Shown here piece by piece: positions 1-8,144 of a stretch of 64,000 nt of DNA (its first letter is position 1; the number at the start of each line of letters is the position of its first letter). Made by a program: the position numbers and the translations under genes. The notes under the pieces are model-generated. The model did not search any database and had not been told where the DNA came from. It saw only the letters and a program-made list of their open reading frames with translations. Source of the DNA: Selenomonas ruminantium AC2024 (GTDB lineage Bacteria > Bacillota > Negativicutes > Selenomonadales > Selenomonadaceae); the NCBI RefSeq assembly GCF_000687995.1, contig NZ_JIAC01000001.1, positions 2,542,001 to 2,606,000 on the forward strand, read 5' to 3'.

Positions 1-1
1 C

Positions 2-853
2 GCGCTGATTTTCTGCGATTCCCAATGCGGGCAGACTTACGCCGGTTGGGGCGAAAACTTCCGCACCGCATGGCAGCGTCATCCGGAAGCCCATTTCTTT
101 ACCATTAACGGCGATATCGTAGACAATGGCCAGCAGGAATGGCAATGGCAGAATTTCTTTGCCGCTGTCGCAGATGAGTTACCCGGCCATCTCTTTGTTC
201 CGGTGATGGGCAACCACGAATGTTACAGCCTGATTTGGAAATTCTGCCGCCCGCGCCGCTATGAACTCAGCTATAACCTGCCTGCCAACGGCACTCTGGA
301 GCTGCAGAATTATTATTACTCCTACGATTACGGCCCGGTGCATTTCATCGTGCTGAATACCCAGATGTTGGAACTTCAAGACCTTCATCCGGATATGCTC
401 GAAAAACAAAAAACCTGGCTGCGCCAAGATGTAAAAGAGCACCCGGCCCGCTGGCGGGTGGTACTCATGCACAAAGATGTACTGGCCTATGATGAATACC
501 AGCGAGGCTCCAGAAGCATGATGAGCATCAGCGATGTTGGCTACGCCTTTATGCCCCTCTTCGACAAGCTCAACATCGACTTGGTGCTGACCGGTCATAT
601 GCACACCTACCGCAACCGCGGTCATATCTACCAGCTGGAGCCAGCCGACAAGGGGCCTGTCTACATCATGAGCGGTCCCATGGGCAACCAGCAGTACAAC
701 GTCCCCGCCGACAAGAATTTTGACAAGTCAGCCATCTACCAGCCCACCCCCAACAACTACCTGCTGCTCACCGCCAGTCAGGAGAAGCTGACCGTCACCT
801 GCTACACCATAGCAGGTGAACACGTCGAAACCACTGAAATCGTTCATGCCTAA
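2..853 (+). CDS. Metallophosphoesterase, calcineurin-like (5' end cut by window)
   Basis: The reading frame is open from base 2 and ends in TAA at 851-853, so the gene enters from the left and its N-terminus is missing. The 283 visible residues carry the metallophosphoesterase motif series in order: an early Asp (CDSQC), GDIVDNG near residue 40, GNHE near 70, an Asp/His pair (LMHKD) near 157 and GHMH near 198. These residues bind a two-metal centre in phosphatases and nucleotidases of this superfamily. The substrate cannot be told. No signal peptide can be judged. A strong hairpin terminator follows directly. Confidence 0.9.
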   Translation, partial: ALIFCDSQCGQTYAGWGENFRTAWQRHPEAHFFTINGDIVDNGQQEWQWQNFFAAVADELPGHLFVPVMGNHECYSLIWKFCRPRRYELSYNLPANGTLELQNYYYSYDYGPVHFIVLNTQMLELQDLHPDMLEKQKTWLRQDVKEHPARWRVVLMHKDVLAYDEYQRGSRSMMSISDVGYAFMPLFDKLNIDLVLTGHMHTYRNRGHIYQLEPADKGPVYIMSGPMGNQQYNVPADKNFDKSAIYQPTPNNYLLLTASQEKLTVTCYTIAGEHVETTEIVHA

Positions 854-873
854 GCCATCTTAAACAAAACTAA

Positions 874-921
874 GCCCGGTAACTGATAAAGATAAGATTA
901 TCAGCCACCGGGCGTCTTTTC
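874..921 (+). terminator. Intrinsic terminator after the metallophosphoesterase
   Basis: GCCCGGT (874-880) pairs with ACCGGGC (907-913), and CTGATAA (883-889) pairs with TTATCAG (898-904). A T-rich run follows. The 3' half is nearly identical to the terminator at 59481-59530. Confidence 0.85.
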
Positions 922-936
922 TTTTTATGTAGAACG

Positions 937-1635
937 TTATCTTACCGGCTGAATCGCAGGCAGTTCCACACTATTGTTCGTGATATCATTGATTACCAAC
1001 TCGATGCTGGTAGACTCCACAATGGCATCCATAATGGTTTCCACCGGCACTGCCGACTGCCCCACCGGCGTTATCGGCGGCAGTTCTGCCGTTTCCTGTG
1101 CCTTAACCTGCGGCTTAGCCTGTTGCTGCGGTGCAGCGCTTACCGGCTGAATCGGTGGCAGTTCCAAAGCATCAGCAGGTACAGACGGAGTCGCTGGCTT
1201 TTTCGGCGCTGGCTGCTGTACCGGCGTTATCTGTGGCGGCTGAATGGGCCGTGGCGAAATCAGCGCAGGGGTATCCGTCTTTTCCCCTTTCTTCTTCGCC
1301 TTCCGTTCCTTGTCGATATCCGCTGCTGTGATAATTATGGGAATGGCCTTTTTCTGTCGCTGCGCAGCCTTTTTTTCTTCTTCAAGCTCCGCCGGAGTTT
1401 TCACCGCCGACCACCGCAGCCGGGAATTGAGCTGGGGCAGATTGCTCACTGCCTCATCCACCGCCTTAGCCGCCTGTGGTGCATTGGAGCCCTTGTTATC
1501 CGTGACCAAGCGGGAACGGAACAGTTCCTGGGAATCCACAGTAGACACCGTTCCCTCTGCCGCCTGAACAAGACTTCCTGCCATTATCATGCCAATGAAC
1601 ACGGCCATACCAGCCGCTTTGCTGCGATACATCAT
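937..1635 (-). CDS. Exported proline-rich protein with repeated ELPPI/LPAI motifs
   Basis: Function not recognised. The start at 1635 is chosen because a GGGGG Shine-Dalgarno lies 11 bases upstream. A longer start at 1704 would fall inside the terminator of the preceding gene. The protein of about 232 residues begins with a typical signal peptide ending near VQAAEG. The mature part is low-complexity and rich in Pro, Gln, Ala and Lys. It contains ELPPIQPV, ELPPITPV and a C-terminal ELPAIQPV, plus related PIQPPQITPV text. A Lys/Glu-rich stretch (EEEKKAAQRQKK) sits in the middle. A periplasmic spacer or partner-binding role is possible but is only inference. The gene has its own compartment between two terminators. 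Confidence 0.6.
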   Translation of the reverse strand: MMYRSKAAGMAVFIGMIMAGSLVQAAEGTVSTVDSQELFRSRLVTDNKGSNAPQAAKAVDEAVSNLPQLNSRLRWSAVKTPAELEEEKKAAQRQKKAIPIIITAADIDKERKAKKKGEKTDTPALISPRPIQPPQITPVQQPAPKKPATPSVPADALELPPIQPVSAAPQQQAKPQVKAQETAELPPITPVGQSAVPVETIMDAIVESTSIELVINDITNNSVELPAIQPVR

Positions 1636-1690
1636 TATAACCATATCCCCCAATGGCTTGCGCCTAAATTTTTCTCTAACACAAACTAAA

Positions 1691-1723
1691 ATTCGGCAGG
1701 ACAATCAAAAAGTCCTGCCGAAT
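1691..1723 (-). terminator. Intrinsic terminator of the 1739-2401 gene
   Basis: ATTCGGCAGGAC (1691-1702) and GTCCTGCCGAAT (1712-1723) form a perfect 12-bp stem. On the minus strand it is followed by TTTAGTTTGTG. Confidence 0.85.
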
Positions 1724-1738
1724 TTATGACAAATTATG

Positions 1739-2401
1739 TTATTTTTCCGTGAAGCTGGCAAATCCCTGCTGGAAAGAATCCACTGCCTCGCTCCGCAGTT
1801 CAGGATTATCCATCAGCCGCATGGAGTAGCAGCCGCCCTTGTTGCCGCGGAAGAAGGTAACAATCTCCTGATTGTCTGCCTTGGCTATCGAATCCGGCTT
1901 GCCATCGCCAGTGCTGTCAAAGGCAATCTCTTTAGCCGTAAAGGCATAGACAGCTCGTTCCTTGCCGGTGCGATTGACAATTACCACACTCTCATAAGGA
2001 TTGGTGGCCATCAGGTTAGCCAGATACTGCTTGGCCTCTTCCTCTTTGAGGCTGTTCAAATCCGGCACATTCTTATCATCAAAGGCATTCTTGATGATGA
2101 CCCAGGCATTTTTGATATTGTAGCCTTCATTGTCAAAAACCAGAATTTCCCCTTCCTTGCCTTCATACAAAGCGCTGGCAGGAATGACATTGGGTTTCTT
2201 CGGACATTTTAGCGTATAGCCAAATTCCTTGCTGGTGTACACATAGCTGTTCTTAACCTGGCTTGCATTCGAAGTTTTCTTCGCCTGCTGCTCCGTCTTT
2301 GCCGGTGCCTTGTCCTTGGCATCAGCCTGCTGCATACCAGTTCCCATAAACAGAACTCCCATAAGACCTAAGGCTGTAATAGTCTTTGCTTTCTTATTCA
2401 T
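1739..2401 (-). CDS. Exported protein of unknown function
   Basis: Function not recognised. The 220-residue product has a clear signal peptide (positively charged MNKKAK, hydrophobic core, AxA-type site near ADAKD), so it is exported. A Lys/Ala-rich linker follows, then a compact domain with KEFGYTLKCPKKPNVIPAS. The segment DSTGDGKPDS resembles a calcium-binding loop, but one such loop is weak evidence. AGAGGT lies 9 bases before the ATG. Upstream are a plausible promoter (2457-2486) and no co-directional neighbour within 100 bases, so it is probably transcribed alone. Confidence 0.7.
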   Translation of the reverse strand: MNKKAKTITALGLMGVLFMGTGMQQADAKDKAPAKTEQQAKKTSNASQVKNSYVYTSKEFGYTLKCPKKPNVIPASALYEGKEGEILVFDNEGYNIKNAWVIIKNAFDDKNVPDLNSLKEEEAKQYLANLMATNPYESVVIVNRTGKERAVYAFTAKEIAFDSTGDGKPDSIAKADNQEIVTFFRGNKGGCYSMRLMDNPELRSEAVDSFQQGFASFTEK

Positions 2402-2456
2402 CTTGCATTACCTCTTTCTATCGTACAGTAATGGGGATTCCTAAATTCATTCTCTA

Positions 2457-2486
2457 ATTATAACGCGATTGCTCCCATTTTGCCAA
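2457..2486 (-). promoter_or_regulatory. Sigma-A-type promoter for the 2401 gene
   Basis: On the minus strand, TTGGCA (-35, 2481-2486) and TATAAT (-10, 2457-2462) are separated by 18 bases. They lie about 55 bases upstream of the ATG. Confidence 0.6.
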
Positions 2487-2521
2487 TGACAAAATACATA
2501 TTCCCGTTATAGCTGATTCTA

Positions 2522-4099
2522 TCAACGCTTGCGGGCAGGCTCTACATTCACCTTATAGCCCTTCACCGTATTGCGGTGCATCGTGTTCATAACCCGTTCT
2601 GCCACATCTTCCGGCACTTCCACAAAGGTGAACTTGTCGTAGATGTTGATGACTCCGATGGTAGCCCCCGGAATGTCCGCTTCGTCAGCAATGGCCCGCA
2701 CGATATCTGCCGGACGGATTTTCTGGCTGCGGCCGATGTTCAGGAACAGGCGCACCATGCCCGGCGCTCCGCCGGTATCACCAAAGCCGTTATTATCGCT
2801 CTTTTCATCCTTAAAGCCTTCCAAGGAAAGTTTCAAAGCCGCAGCGGCAATGTCCACCATATCAAAGCCTTCGGCAGCCACATCCGAAATGATTTCATGG
2901 TAATCATCATAATGATTCTGCTGCAGGGTCTTAATCAGACGCTCCTGCACCAAGTCCTTCTGCCGTTCCAGCATATCCGAAGCCGTCGGCAGTTCCTTGC
3001 GCTGAATCTTCGTATGCGCTAGCTTCATGATAAGACGCAGCTGACGGTATTCCTTGGGCTCGATAAAGGTCATGGCCACACCCTTGCGGCCGGCACGGCC
3101 CGTACGGCCAATGCGATGCACATAGGATTCATGGTCCTGCGGAATATCGTAGTTGATGACATGGGTGATATCGTCAATATCAATGCCGCGGGCCGCCACA
3201 TCCGTCGCAATCAGAATGTCGATGCGCCCTTCGCGGAAACGCTTCATCACGCGGTCACGCTGAATCTGGGAAAGGTCACCATGGAGGCCGCCGGCAGAAT
3301 AGCCGCGGGCATCCAGCGATGCCGTCAAATCATCAACAGCACGCTTCGTGCGGCAGAAGATGATGAGCTTGCCGGTTTCTTCCACATCCAGCACCCGGCA
3401 GAGGCCTTCAAACTTTTCGCGGGTTTCGTAATAAAGCTGGTCAATCAGAGGAACCGTAAGGTTCTCCTTGGTGATGGTAATGCGCTGCGGATGCTGCATA
3501 TAGCGGCGGGAGAGCTTTTCAATGGGCGCCGGCATCGTTGCGGAGAACAGCAGAGTCTGCCGGCCATCCGGAATCTGACGGATGATATTTTCAATATCAT
3601 CAATAAAGCCCATATCGAGCATTTCATCGGCTTCATCCAGCACCAAAGTCTGGACATTGGTAAGGTCTAACGTGCCCCGGTTCAAATGGTCCAACAGACG
3701 CCCCGGCGTACCCACTACTGCATGAACACCGCGTTTCAGCGAACGAATCTGACGGTCAATGGCCTGCCCGCCGTAGATGGGCAGTGTACGCACGCGCTTG
3801 AACTTGCCGATTTTATTGAGTTCCTCGGCAGTCTGAATGGCCAGTTCCCGGGTCGGCGTCAGAATGAGCGCCTGCACCTTATGGAATTTCTCGGCCATCT
3901 TTTCCACCGTCGGAATGCCAAACGCCGCCGTCTTGCCCGTCCCCGTCTGCGCCTGACCAATCACATCATGGCCTTCCAGCGTAAGCGGAATGGTCTGCGC
4001 CTGAATGGGGGAAGGTTCCTCAAACCCCATCTCTCTAAGCGCCTGCAGCACCTTACGGCTAAGTTCAATCTCACCAAAGTTTTTAAGTTCCTGTTTCAA
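2522..4099 (-). CDS. DEAD-box ATP-dependent RNA helicase (CshA/DeaD type)
   Basis: Unwinds RNA duplexes using ATP, with likely roles in ribosome assembly and mRNA turnover. The 525 residues show a Q-motif (PSPIQAQTIP, about 29-38), Walker A AQTGTGKT (50-57), PTRELA, a DEAD box (LDEADEMLD), SAT, and C-terminal RecA-domain motifs including HRIGRTGRAGR. The last 75 or so residues (from GMVRLFLNIGRSQ) form a DbpA-type RNA-binding domain like those of DeaD and DbpA. The start is TTG at 4099, with GGAGGA about 6 bases upstream. It is followed by rimO in the opposite sense of listing but on the same strand upstream, about 40 bases away, so co-transcription is possible. Confidence 0.93.
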   Translation of the reverse strand: MKQELKNFGEIELSRKVLQALREMGFEEPSPIQAQTIPLTLEGHDVIGQAQTGTGKTAAFGIPTVEKMAEKFHKVQALILTPTRELAIQTAEELNKIGKFKRVRTLPIYGGQAIDRQIRSLKRGVHAVVGTPGRLLDHLNRGTLDLTNVQTLVLDEADEMLDMGFIDDIENIIRQIPDGRQTLLFSATMPAPIEKLSRRYMQHPQRITITKENLTVPLIDQLYYETREKFEGLCRVLDVEETGKLIIFCRTKRAVDDLTASLDARGYSAGGLHGDLSQIQRDRVMKRFREGRIDILIATDVAARGIDIDDITHVINYDIPQDHESYVHRIGRTGRAGRKGVAMTFIEPKEYRQLRLIMKLAHTKIQRKELPTASDMLERQKDLVQERLIKTLQQNHYDDYHEIISDVAAEGFDMVDIAAAALKLSLEGFKDEKSDNNGFGDTGGAPGMVRLFLNIGRSQKIRPADIVRAIADEADIPGATIGVINIYDKFTFVEVPEDVAERVMNTMHRNTVKGYKVNVEPARKR

Positions 4100-4139
4100 A
4101 AAGTTCCTCCAAAAATCTATAAATAATAAATGCGGGTTT

Positions 4140-5471
4140 TTACTCTTTTACCGGCTCGCCCACAACATCATAAGTAAAGCCCTGAAGGACTTTTACCTTG
4201 ATGACATCACCGGGTTTGCTGATAGTATCTCCCTCAATATAAACCTGACCGTCAACCTCCGGTGCCTCACGGTAAGAGCGTCCTACCGCAATATTGGGCT
4301 GTTCCTCATCGCGTCCTTCCACAAGGACTTCGATAACCTTTCCTTCGAAGCTCTGGTTGACTTCCTCGGAAATCTTGCTCTGCACACTCATGAGGTCATG
4401 GTATCTTTCCTGCATAACCTCTTCGGAAATCTGATTTTCCATATTGTAAGCCGGCGTATCCTCCTCACGCGAATACGTGAATACACCGACCTTGTCCAGG
4501 CGCTGCTCGATAAGGAAGTTGCGCAGAGTCTGATACTGCGCATCCGTTTCGCCGGGGAAGCCCACGATAAAGGTCGAACGGATGGTTACGCCGGGGATGC
4601 GTTCCCGCAGCTTCTTAATCAGCGTAATCATCTGTTCCTGGGTGTCCGGGCGGTGCATGGATTTGAGCACGGAGTTATGGGCGTGCTGCAAGGGCAGGTC
4701 CACATACTTGCATACCTTGGGTTCCGTCGCATACACATCAATGAGTTCATCCGTAAAGAATTTCGGATAGCAATAGAGTGTGCGCACCCATTTGAGTTTC
4801 GGCACCTTAACCACTTCCCGCAGAAGTTCTGCCAAAGCCGGACGTTTATAGATGTCCCGGCCATAGTTGGTGCTGTCCTGCGCGATAAAGACTACTTCCC
4901 GCACACCATTTTCCGTGAGTTGTTCCACTTCTGCACAGATATCTTCAATCTTGCGGCTGCGGAACTTGCCGCGAATCTGCGGGATGGCACAGAAGGCGCA
5001 ACGGTTGTCACAGCCTTCGGCAATCTTCACATAAGCGGTATAATCCGGAGTGGTGCGGATGCGGGGAGTCTTGGCATCATAGAGTGTGTCATCTTCCCCA
5101 GCCAGTACCACACGATGGCCTTTGAGCGTTTCTTCCACCGCTTCCATAATACGGCCCCAGGCACCGGTACCCAAAATGGCATCGGCTTCCGGCAGTTCGT
5201 CCAACAGTTCCTGCTTGTAGCGCTGACCTAAGCACCCTGCCACAATCAGACTGCGGCAACGGCCGGATTCCTTGTAGTCCGCCATATTCAGCACCGTGGT
5301 AATGGACTCTTCCTTGGCCGACTGAATAAAGGCGCACGTGTTGACAATCAAAATATCGGCTTCCGCCGGGTTATTGGTCAGTTCAATGCCGTGGTTCTTG
5401 AGTTCCCCCAGCATGATTTCCGTATCCACCAGATTCTTGGAACAGCCAAGACTGATAAAACCTGCTTTCAC
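4140..5471 (-). CDS. rimO: Ribosomal protein S12 methylthiotransferase RimO
   Basis: Radical-SAM enzyme that adds a methylthio group to a conserved Asp of ribosomal protein S12. At 443 residues it has the normal length. The N-terminal domain has the three cluster-binding Cys at 10, 46 and 80 (SLGCSKN, NTCAF, VAGCLGQ). The radical-SAM motif CDNRCAFC lies at 154-161 (Cys 154, 158, 161). The C-terminus is a TRAM domain (VLVEGRDEEQPNIAVGRS). The start is GTG at 5471 behind GGAGGT. The sequence GFISLGCSKNLVDTE fits RimO better than its paralogue MiaB. Confidence 0.93.
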   Translation of the reverse strand: MKAGFISLGCSKNLVDTEIMLGELKNHGIELTNNPAEADILIVNTCAFIQSAKEESITTVLNMADYKESGRCRSLIVAGCLGQRYKQELLDELPEADAILGTGAWGRIMEAVEETLKGHRVVLAGEDDTLYDAKTPRIRTTPDYTAYVKIAEGCDNRCAFCAIPQIRGKFRSRKIEDICAEVEQLTENGVREVVFIAQDSTNYGRDIYKRPALAELLREVVKVPKLKWVRTLYCYPKFFTDELIDVYATEPKVCKYVDLPLQHAHNSVLKSMHRPDTQEQMITLIKKLRERIPGVTIRSTFIVGFPGETDAQYQTLRNFLIEQRLDKVGVFTYSREEDTPAYNMENQISEEVMQERYHDLMSVQSKISEEVNQSFEGKVIEVLVEGRDEEQPNIAVGRSYREAPEVDGQVYIEGDTISKPGDVIKVKVLQGFTYDVVGEPVKE

Positions 5472-5574
5472 AAAAAGACCTCCTGTAAATACACGCTATG
5501 AATTACGAAAGAGGATACAGCCTGCATGTACAGACAGCACCCTCTGCATATCACACAACACAATCTAAAATAAA

Positions 5575-6618
5575 TTACTTAAAGCGGACTTCCTTGACCC
5601 AACGGTCCAGAAAATCATGACGCTGCTGGTCCGTGAAGTTCACCGGCTGGTCAAAGAGCAGCATATTCTTTCCCGCAAAGGACTTGTAGGCCAGTGTACC
5701 GGGATTGGTAGGTACAAAGTAGAACTCCTGCTTCTGCAGAGCCTGCTGGGCTTCATCCGACAGGAGCCAGTCTGCAAATTCCTTAGCCGTTGCAGCGTCC
5801 GCAGGAATTGCCTTGTAGGCAATTCCCGTACCGGTTATCATGGCCGCTGTGCCATCAGCAGGATAGACAATTTTCAAGGGATAGCCCCCCTGCATATAGC
5901 GGATAGCCTCGCTTTCCACGGCAATGGCCACATCCACTTCGCCCATGCCCGCCTGACGGACAGGATTGGACAGATACCGGGCATACTGCACCACCTTGGG
6001 GTGTATCTGCCTCCAGATATCATAAGTAGCTGCATCGCCGAACTGCGCCACCATGCTCATAAAGAGATTAGCTGACGCGTCAGCCGCCAAAAAGTCCGTA
6101 ATGCCAATGCGCACCTGAGGCTGAGCCGCCAGTTCCTTCCACGTATCCGGCACCAAGGGCAGGGTCAAAAGGTAATCCTTGTTCATGCAGAACACGATTG
6201 GGTCATACCAGACACCGACCCAATAACCGTCACGCTGCCGAAAATTCTCCGGCACCTGATCGCCGGCCTCCGAAAGATAAGGCGTAAAATAACCGGCCAC
6301 CGCGGCCTTATTTAGCGTATCCTTATCCGCCAGTACCATGGAAGCTGCGCCCTCATCCCCGGCTTCTGCCTGAGCCTGCAAGCGCTTTATGATTTCCCCG
6401 GATGATAACGGCACGAAGTTTACCCGCACGTTGTGGGATTGCTCATAAGCATTGGTCAGAATCGACGCATGCTCCGCAGGCAATGTGGTATAGACCACAA
6501 TCTCCCGCAAAGGCCGGTTCCTGTCATCATGCCGTGCTCCGGCAAAATATGCAGAACCTGCCACAACCAGAATAAACAACAAAAAAGCCGTCAGCAGCAG
6601 GGATGTATACCTTCTCAT
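5575..6618 (-). CDS. Extracellular solute-binding protein (ABC importer, Fe3+/polyamine-like class)
   Basis: Predicted periplasmic substrate-binding protein. The 347 residues start with RR and a hydrophobic stretch (LLLTAFLLFILVVAGSAYFAGA) that serves as a signal peptide or anchor. A class-II-type fold follows: VVYTTLPAEHASILTNAYEQ at the start of lobe 1, then GYWVGVWYDPIVFCMNK, PDTWKELA and GIAYKAIPADAATAKEFADWLLSDEAQQAL. These are typical of ferric-iron and related AfuA/FbpA-like binding proteins. No permease or ATPase gene lies next to it, so it is an orphan. Ligand unknown. ATG at 6618 is preferred over an adjoining TTG because GAGGTA sits 9 bases upstream. Confidence 0.8.
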   Translation of the reverse strand: MRRYTSLLLTAFLLFILVVAGSAYFAGARHDDRNRPLREIVVYTTLPAEHASILTNAYEQSHNVRVNFVPLSSGEIIKRLQAQAEAGDEGAASMVLADKDTLNKAAVAGYFTPYLSEAGDQVPENFRQRDGYWVGVWYDPIVFCMNKDYLLTLPLVPDTWKELAAQPQVRIGITDFLAADASANLFMSMVAQFGDAATYDIWRQIHPKVVQYARYLSNPVRQAGMGEVDVAIAVESEAIRYMQGGYPLKIVYPADGTAAMITGTGIAYKAIPADAATAKEFADWLLSDEAQQALQKQEFYFVPTNPGTLAYKSFAGKNMLLFDQPVNFTDQQRHDFLDRWVKEVRFK

Positions 6619-6716
6619 CAAACGATACCTCGCTCACAACTTCAATCATTTCCTATTCTATCATAAGAAATGAAGTGTCGCAATAGATTTCAGCTCTCTT
6701 ATTCGTAGCGAAAGAC

Positions 6717-6799
6717 GGAGGGAATGGGCGGCAATAACTTTCGTCTGCTTATGCAGGCTTGCCTAACGCGACCGAAAGCCATTGCCGCCCCTTCCCTCC
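6717..6799. repeat. Long hairpin H1 of a three-hairpin cluster
   Basis: Bases 6717-6743 pair with 6772-6799 over about 27 positions with three mismatches (GGAGGGAA...CTTTCG). The loop contains the 23-mer 6747-6769, which is the exact reverse complement of the loop of H2 at 6886-6908. No convincing coding frame. The 6622-7079 gap holds this and two further hairpins. Confidence 0.8.
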
Positions 6800-6856
6800 T
6801 CAGTTTTTACCTAGACTTGACGCCACGATATCACTGACATTCTATAACACATAAGA

Positions 6857-6937
6857 GCCGAGAGGACAGATGATGTTTTTCCGATGCGTTAGGCAAGCCT
6901 GCATAAGCAAAGGAAAAATATTATCTGTCCTCTCGGC
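6857..6937. repeat. Long hairpin H2 of the cluster
   Basis: GCCGAGAGGACAGAT...TTTTTCC (6857-6882) pairs with GGAAAAATATTATC...CTCGGC (6912-6937), 26 positions with two or so mismatches. The loop 6886-6908 is fully complementary to the H1 loop. The inner stem (GATGTTTTTCC / GGAAAAATAT) is shared with H3. Confidence 0.8.
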
Positions 6938-6970
6938 GGCTTTAGCATATCGATGTAATGTACGCAATAA

Positions 6971-7052
6971 GCCCGCGGAGCTGGTGATGTTTTTCCGTAG
7001 CTTTTGACAAACTTGTCTATGGCGAAGGAAAAATATTACCAGCCCCACGGGC
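6971..7052. repeat. Long hairpin H3 of the cluster
   Basis: GCCCGCGGAGCTGGTGATG... (6971-6996) pairs with ...TTACCAGCCCCACGGGC (7027-7052). It has the same inner stem as H2 (ATGTTTTTCC / GGAAAAATAT) but a different outer stem and a GACAA-AC-TTGTC tip. It ends CGGGCGTCTT, like the terminators at 874 and 59481. It may terminate transcription on the plus strand as well as on the minus strand after cheV. Confidence 0.75.
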
Positions 7053-7079
7053 GTCTTATAGCCTAGATGTTAACCCATC

Positions 7080-8033
7080 TTATTCTTCATCCGCATTCGG
7101 ATCCTTAATCGGCACTCCAAATACGAGATTATCCAAAAGTCCAATCAGCTGATTGATTTCCGGCTTAGCAATCTGTCCGGAAGCACCCAGCTGTTCACCT
7201 TTGATGCGCATCTCTTCACTGATTAGGGATGAGAACAGTACCAACGGCACGGCGTTGAGGTTTTCATCCTCACGCACCAGTTTCAGCAGGCGATGACCAT
7301 CCATCTTGGGCATTTCCACGTCGGAGATGATAACCCGCACATGGTCTTCGATTTTGCCAGGTTTCTGGGCAAGCGTCTGCAGATAATCCCAGGCATCCTG
7401 ACCATTGCCGAAATCACGGACATAACGGTAGCCGGATTCATGCAGCGTCGTAACCAAGAGGTCACGCAGCATCGGCGAATCTTCTGCTACAACTACATGG
7501 ACATCGGAACGTTTGCTCTTAACATCCTCGGTAGCTTCTTCGTAAGTCGTCAGCTTGGCATTGATTTCCGGATTGATTTCCGCAATGATGGTCTCAAAGT
7601 CAATCAGAAGCACAATGCGGTCTTCCATCTTGATGATACCAACCACGCGGGACTGGTCGCCAACTTCCGGAGCCGGCTCCATATCCTTCCAGGAAATACG
7701 ATGAATGCGGGAAACATTTTCCACCAGGAAACCGATATTGTAGTTATTGATTTCCGTAACAATGACATTGCGGGGTTCTGCCTTGGACTGCACATTTAAA
7801 CACCGCGGCAGATTTACCAGCGGAATTGCCTTGCCGCGCAGGGTGAACAGGCCATCGATATAGGGATGAGCCTGCGGCATTGCCGTCACCGGCGGACAGG
7901 TAATTACTTCGCGTACCTTTGCCACGTTGATGCCATAGTTAACTTGTCCAATGCTGAATTCCACAATTTCAAACTCATTCGTGCCGGTCTCCAGCAAGAT
8001 TCCTTTCTTGTCTCCAGTCGTTTCTGCTGCCAT
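7080..8033 (-). CDS. cheV: Chemotaxis coupling protein CheV (CheW-REC)
   Basis: Scaffold linking chemoreceptors to the CheA kinase, with a phosphorylatable receiver that tunes adaptation. The 317 residues contain a CheW-like domain (about 20-165; EIVEFSIGQVNYGINVAKVREV, LFTLRGKAIPLVNL, VGIIKMEDRIVLLIDFE) and a receiver (about 177-305). The receiver has an acidic pocket at E184/D185, phospho-acceptor D238 in IISDVEMPKMDG, and the conserved Lys in IAKPEI. It is the last gene of the minus-strand run, with about 110 bases separating it from cvfB, so it may have its own promoter. Two chemoreceptor genes and CheX-type genes occur elsewhere in the window. Confidence 0.92.
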   Translation of the reverse strand: MAAETTGDKKGILLETGTNEFEIVEFSIGQVNYGINVAKVREVITCPPVTAMPQAHPYIDGLFTLRGKAIPLVNLPRCLNVQSKAEPRNVIVTEINNYNIGFLVENVSRIHRISWKDMEPAPEVGDQSRVVGIIKMEDRIVLLIDFETIIAEINPEINAKLTTYEEATEDVKSKRSDVHVVVAEDSPMLRDLLVTTLHESGYRYVRDFGNGQDAWDYLQTLAQKPGKIEDHVRVIISDVEMPKMDGHRLLKLVREDENLNAVPLVLFSSLISEEMRIKGEQLGASGQIAKPEINQLIGLLDNLVFGVPIKDPNADEE

Positions 8034-8144
8034 CTACTTCGCCCCCATCTATTTTATATCCCATTCGAATTTCATCTCTAGCTTTCTTATTCGCCCTTTG
8101 GGTGCAAATTCCTTCAATCCTTGAAAAAATTTGCATGAATTTGC

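Noticed and set aside
6842-7048. 68-residue minus-strand reading frame over hairpins H2 and H3
   Set aside because: It follows the inverted repeats, has no ribosome site and an unlikely composition. The base pairing explains the region better.
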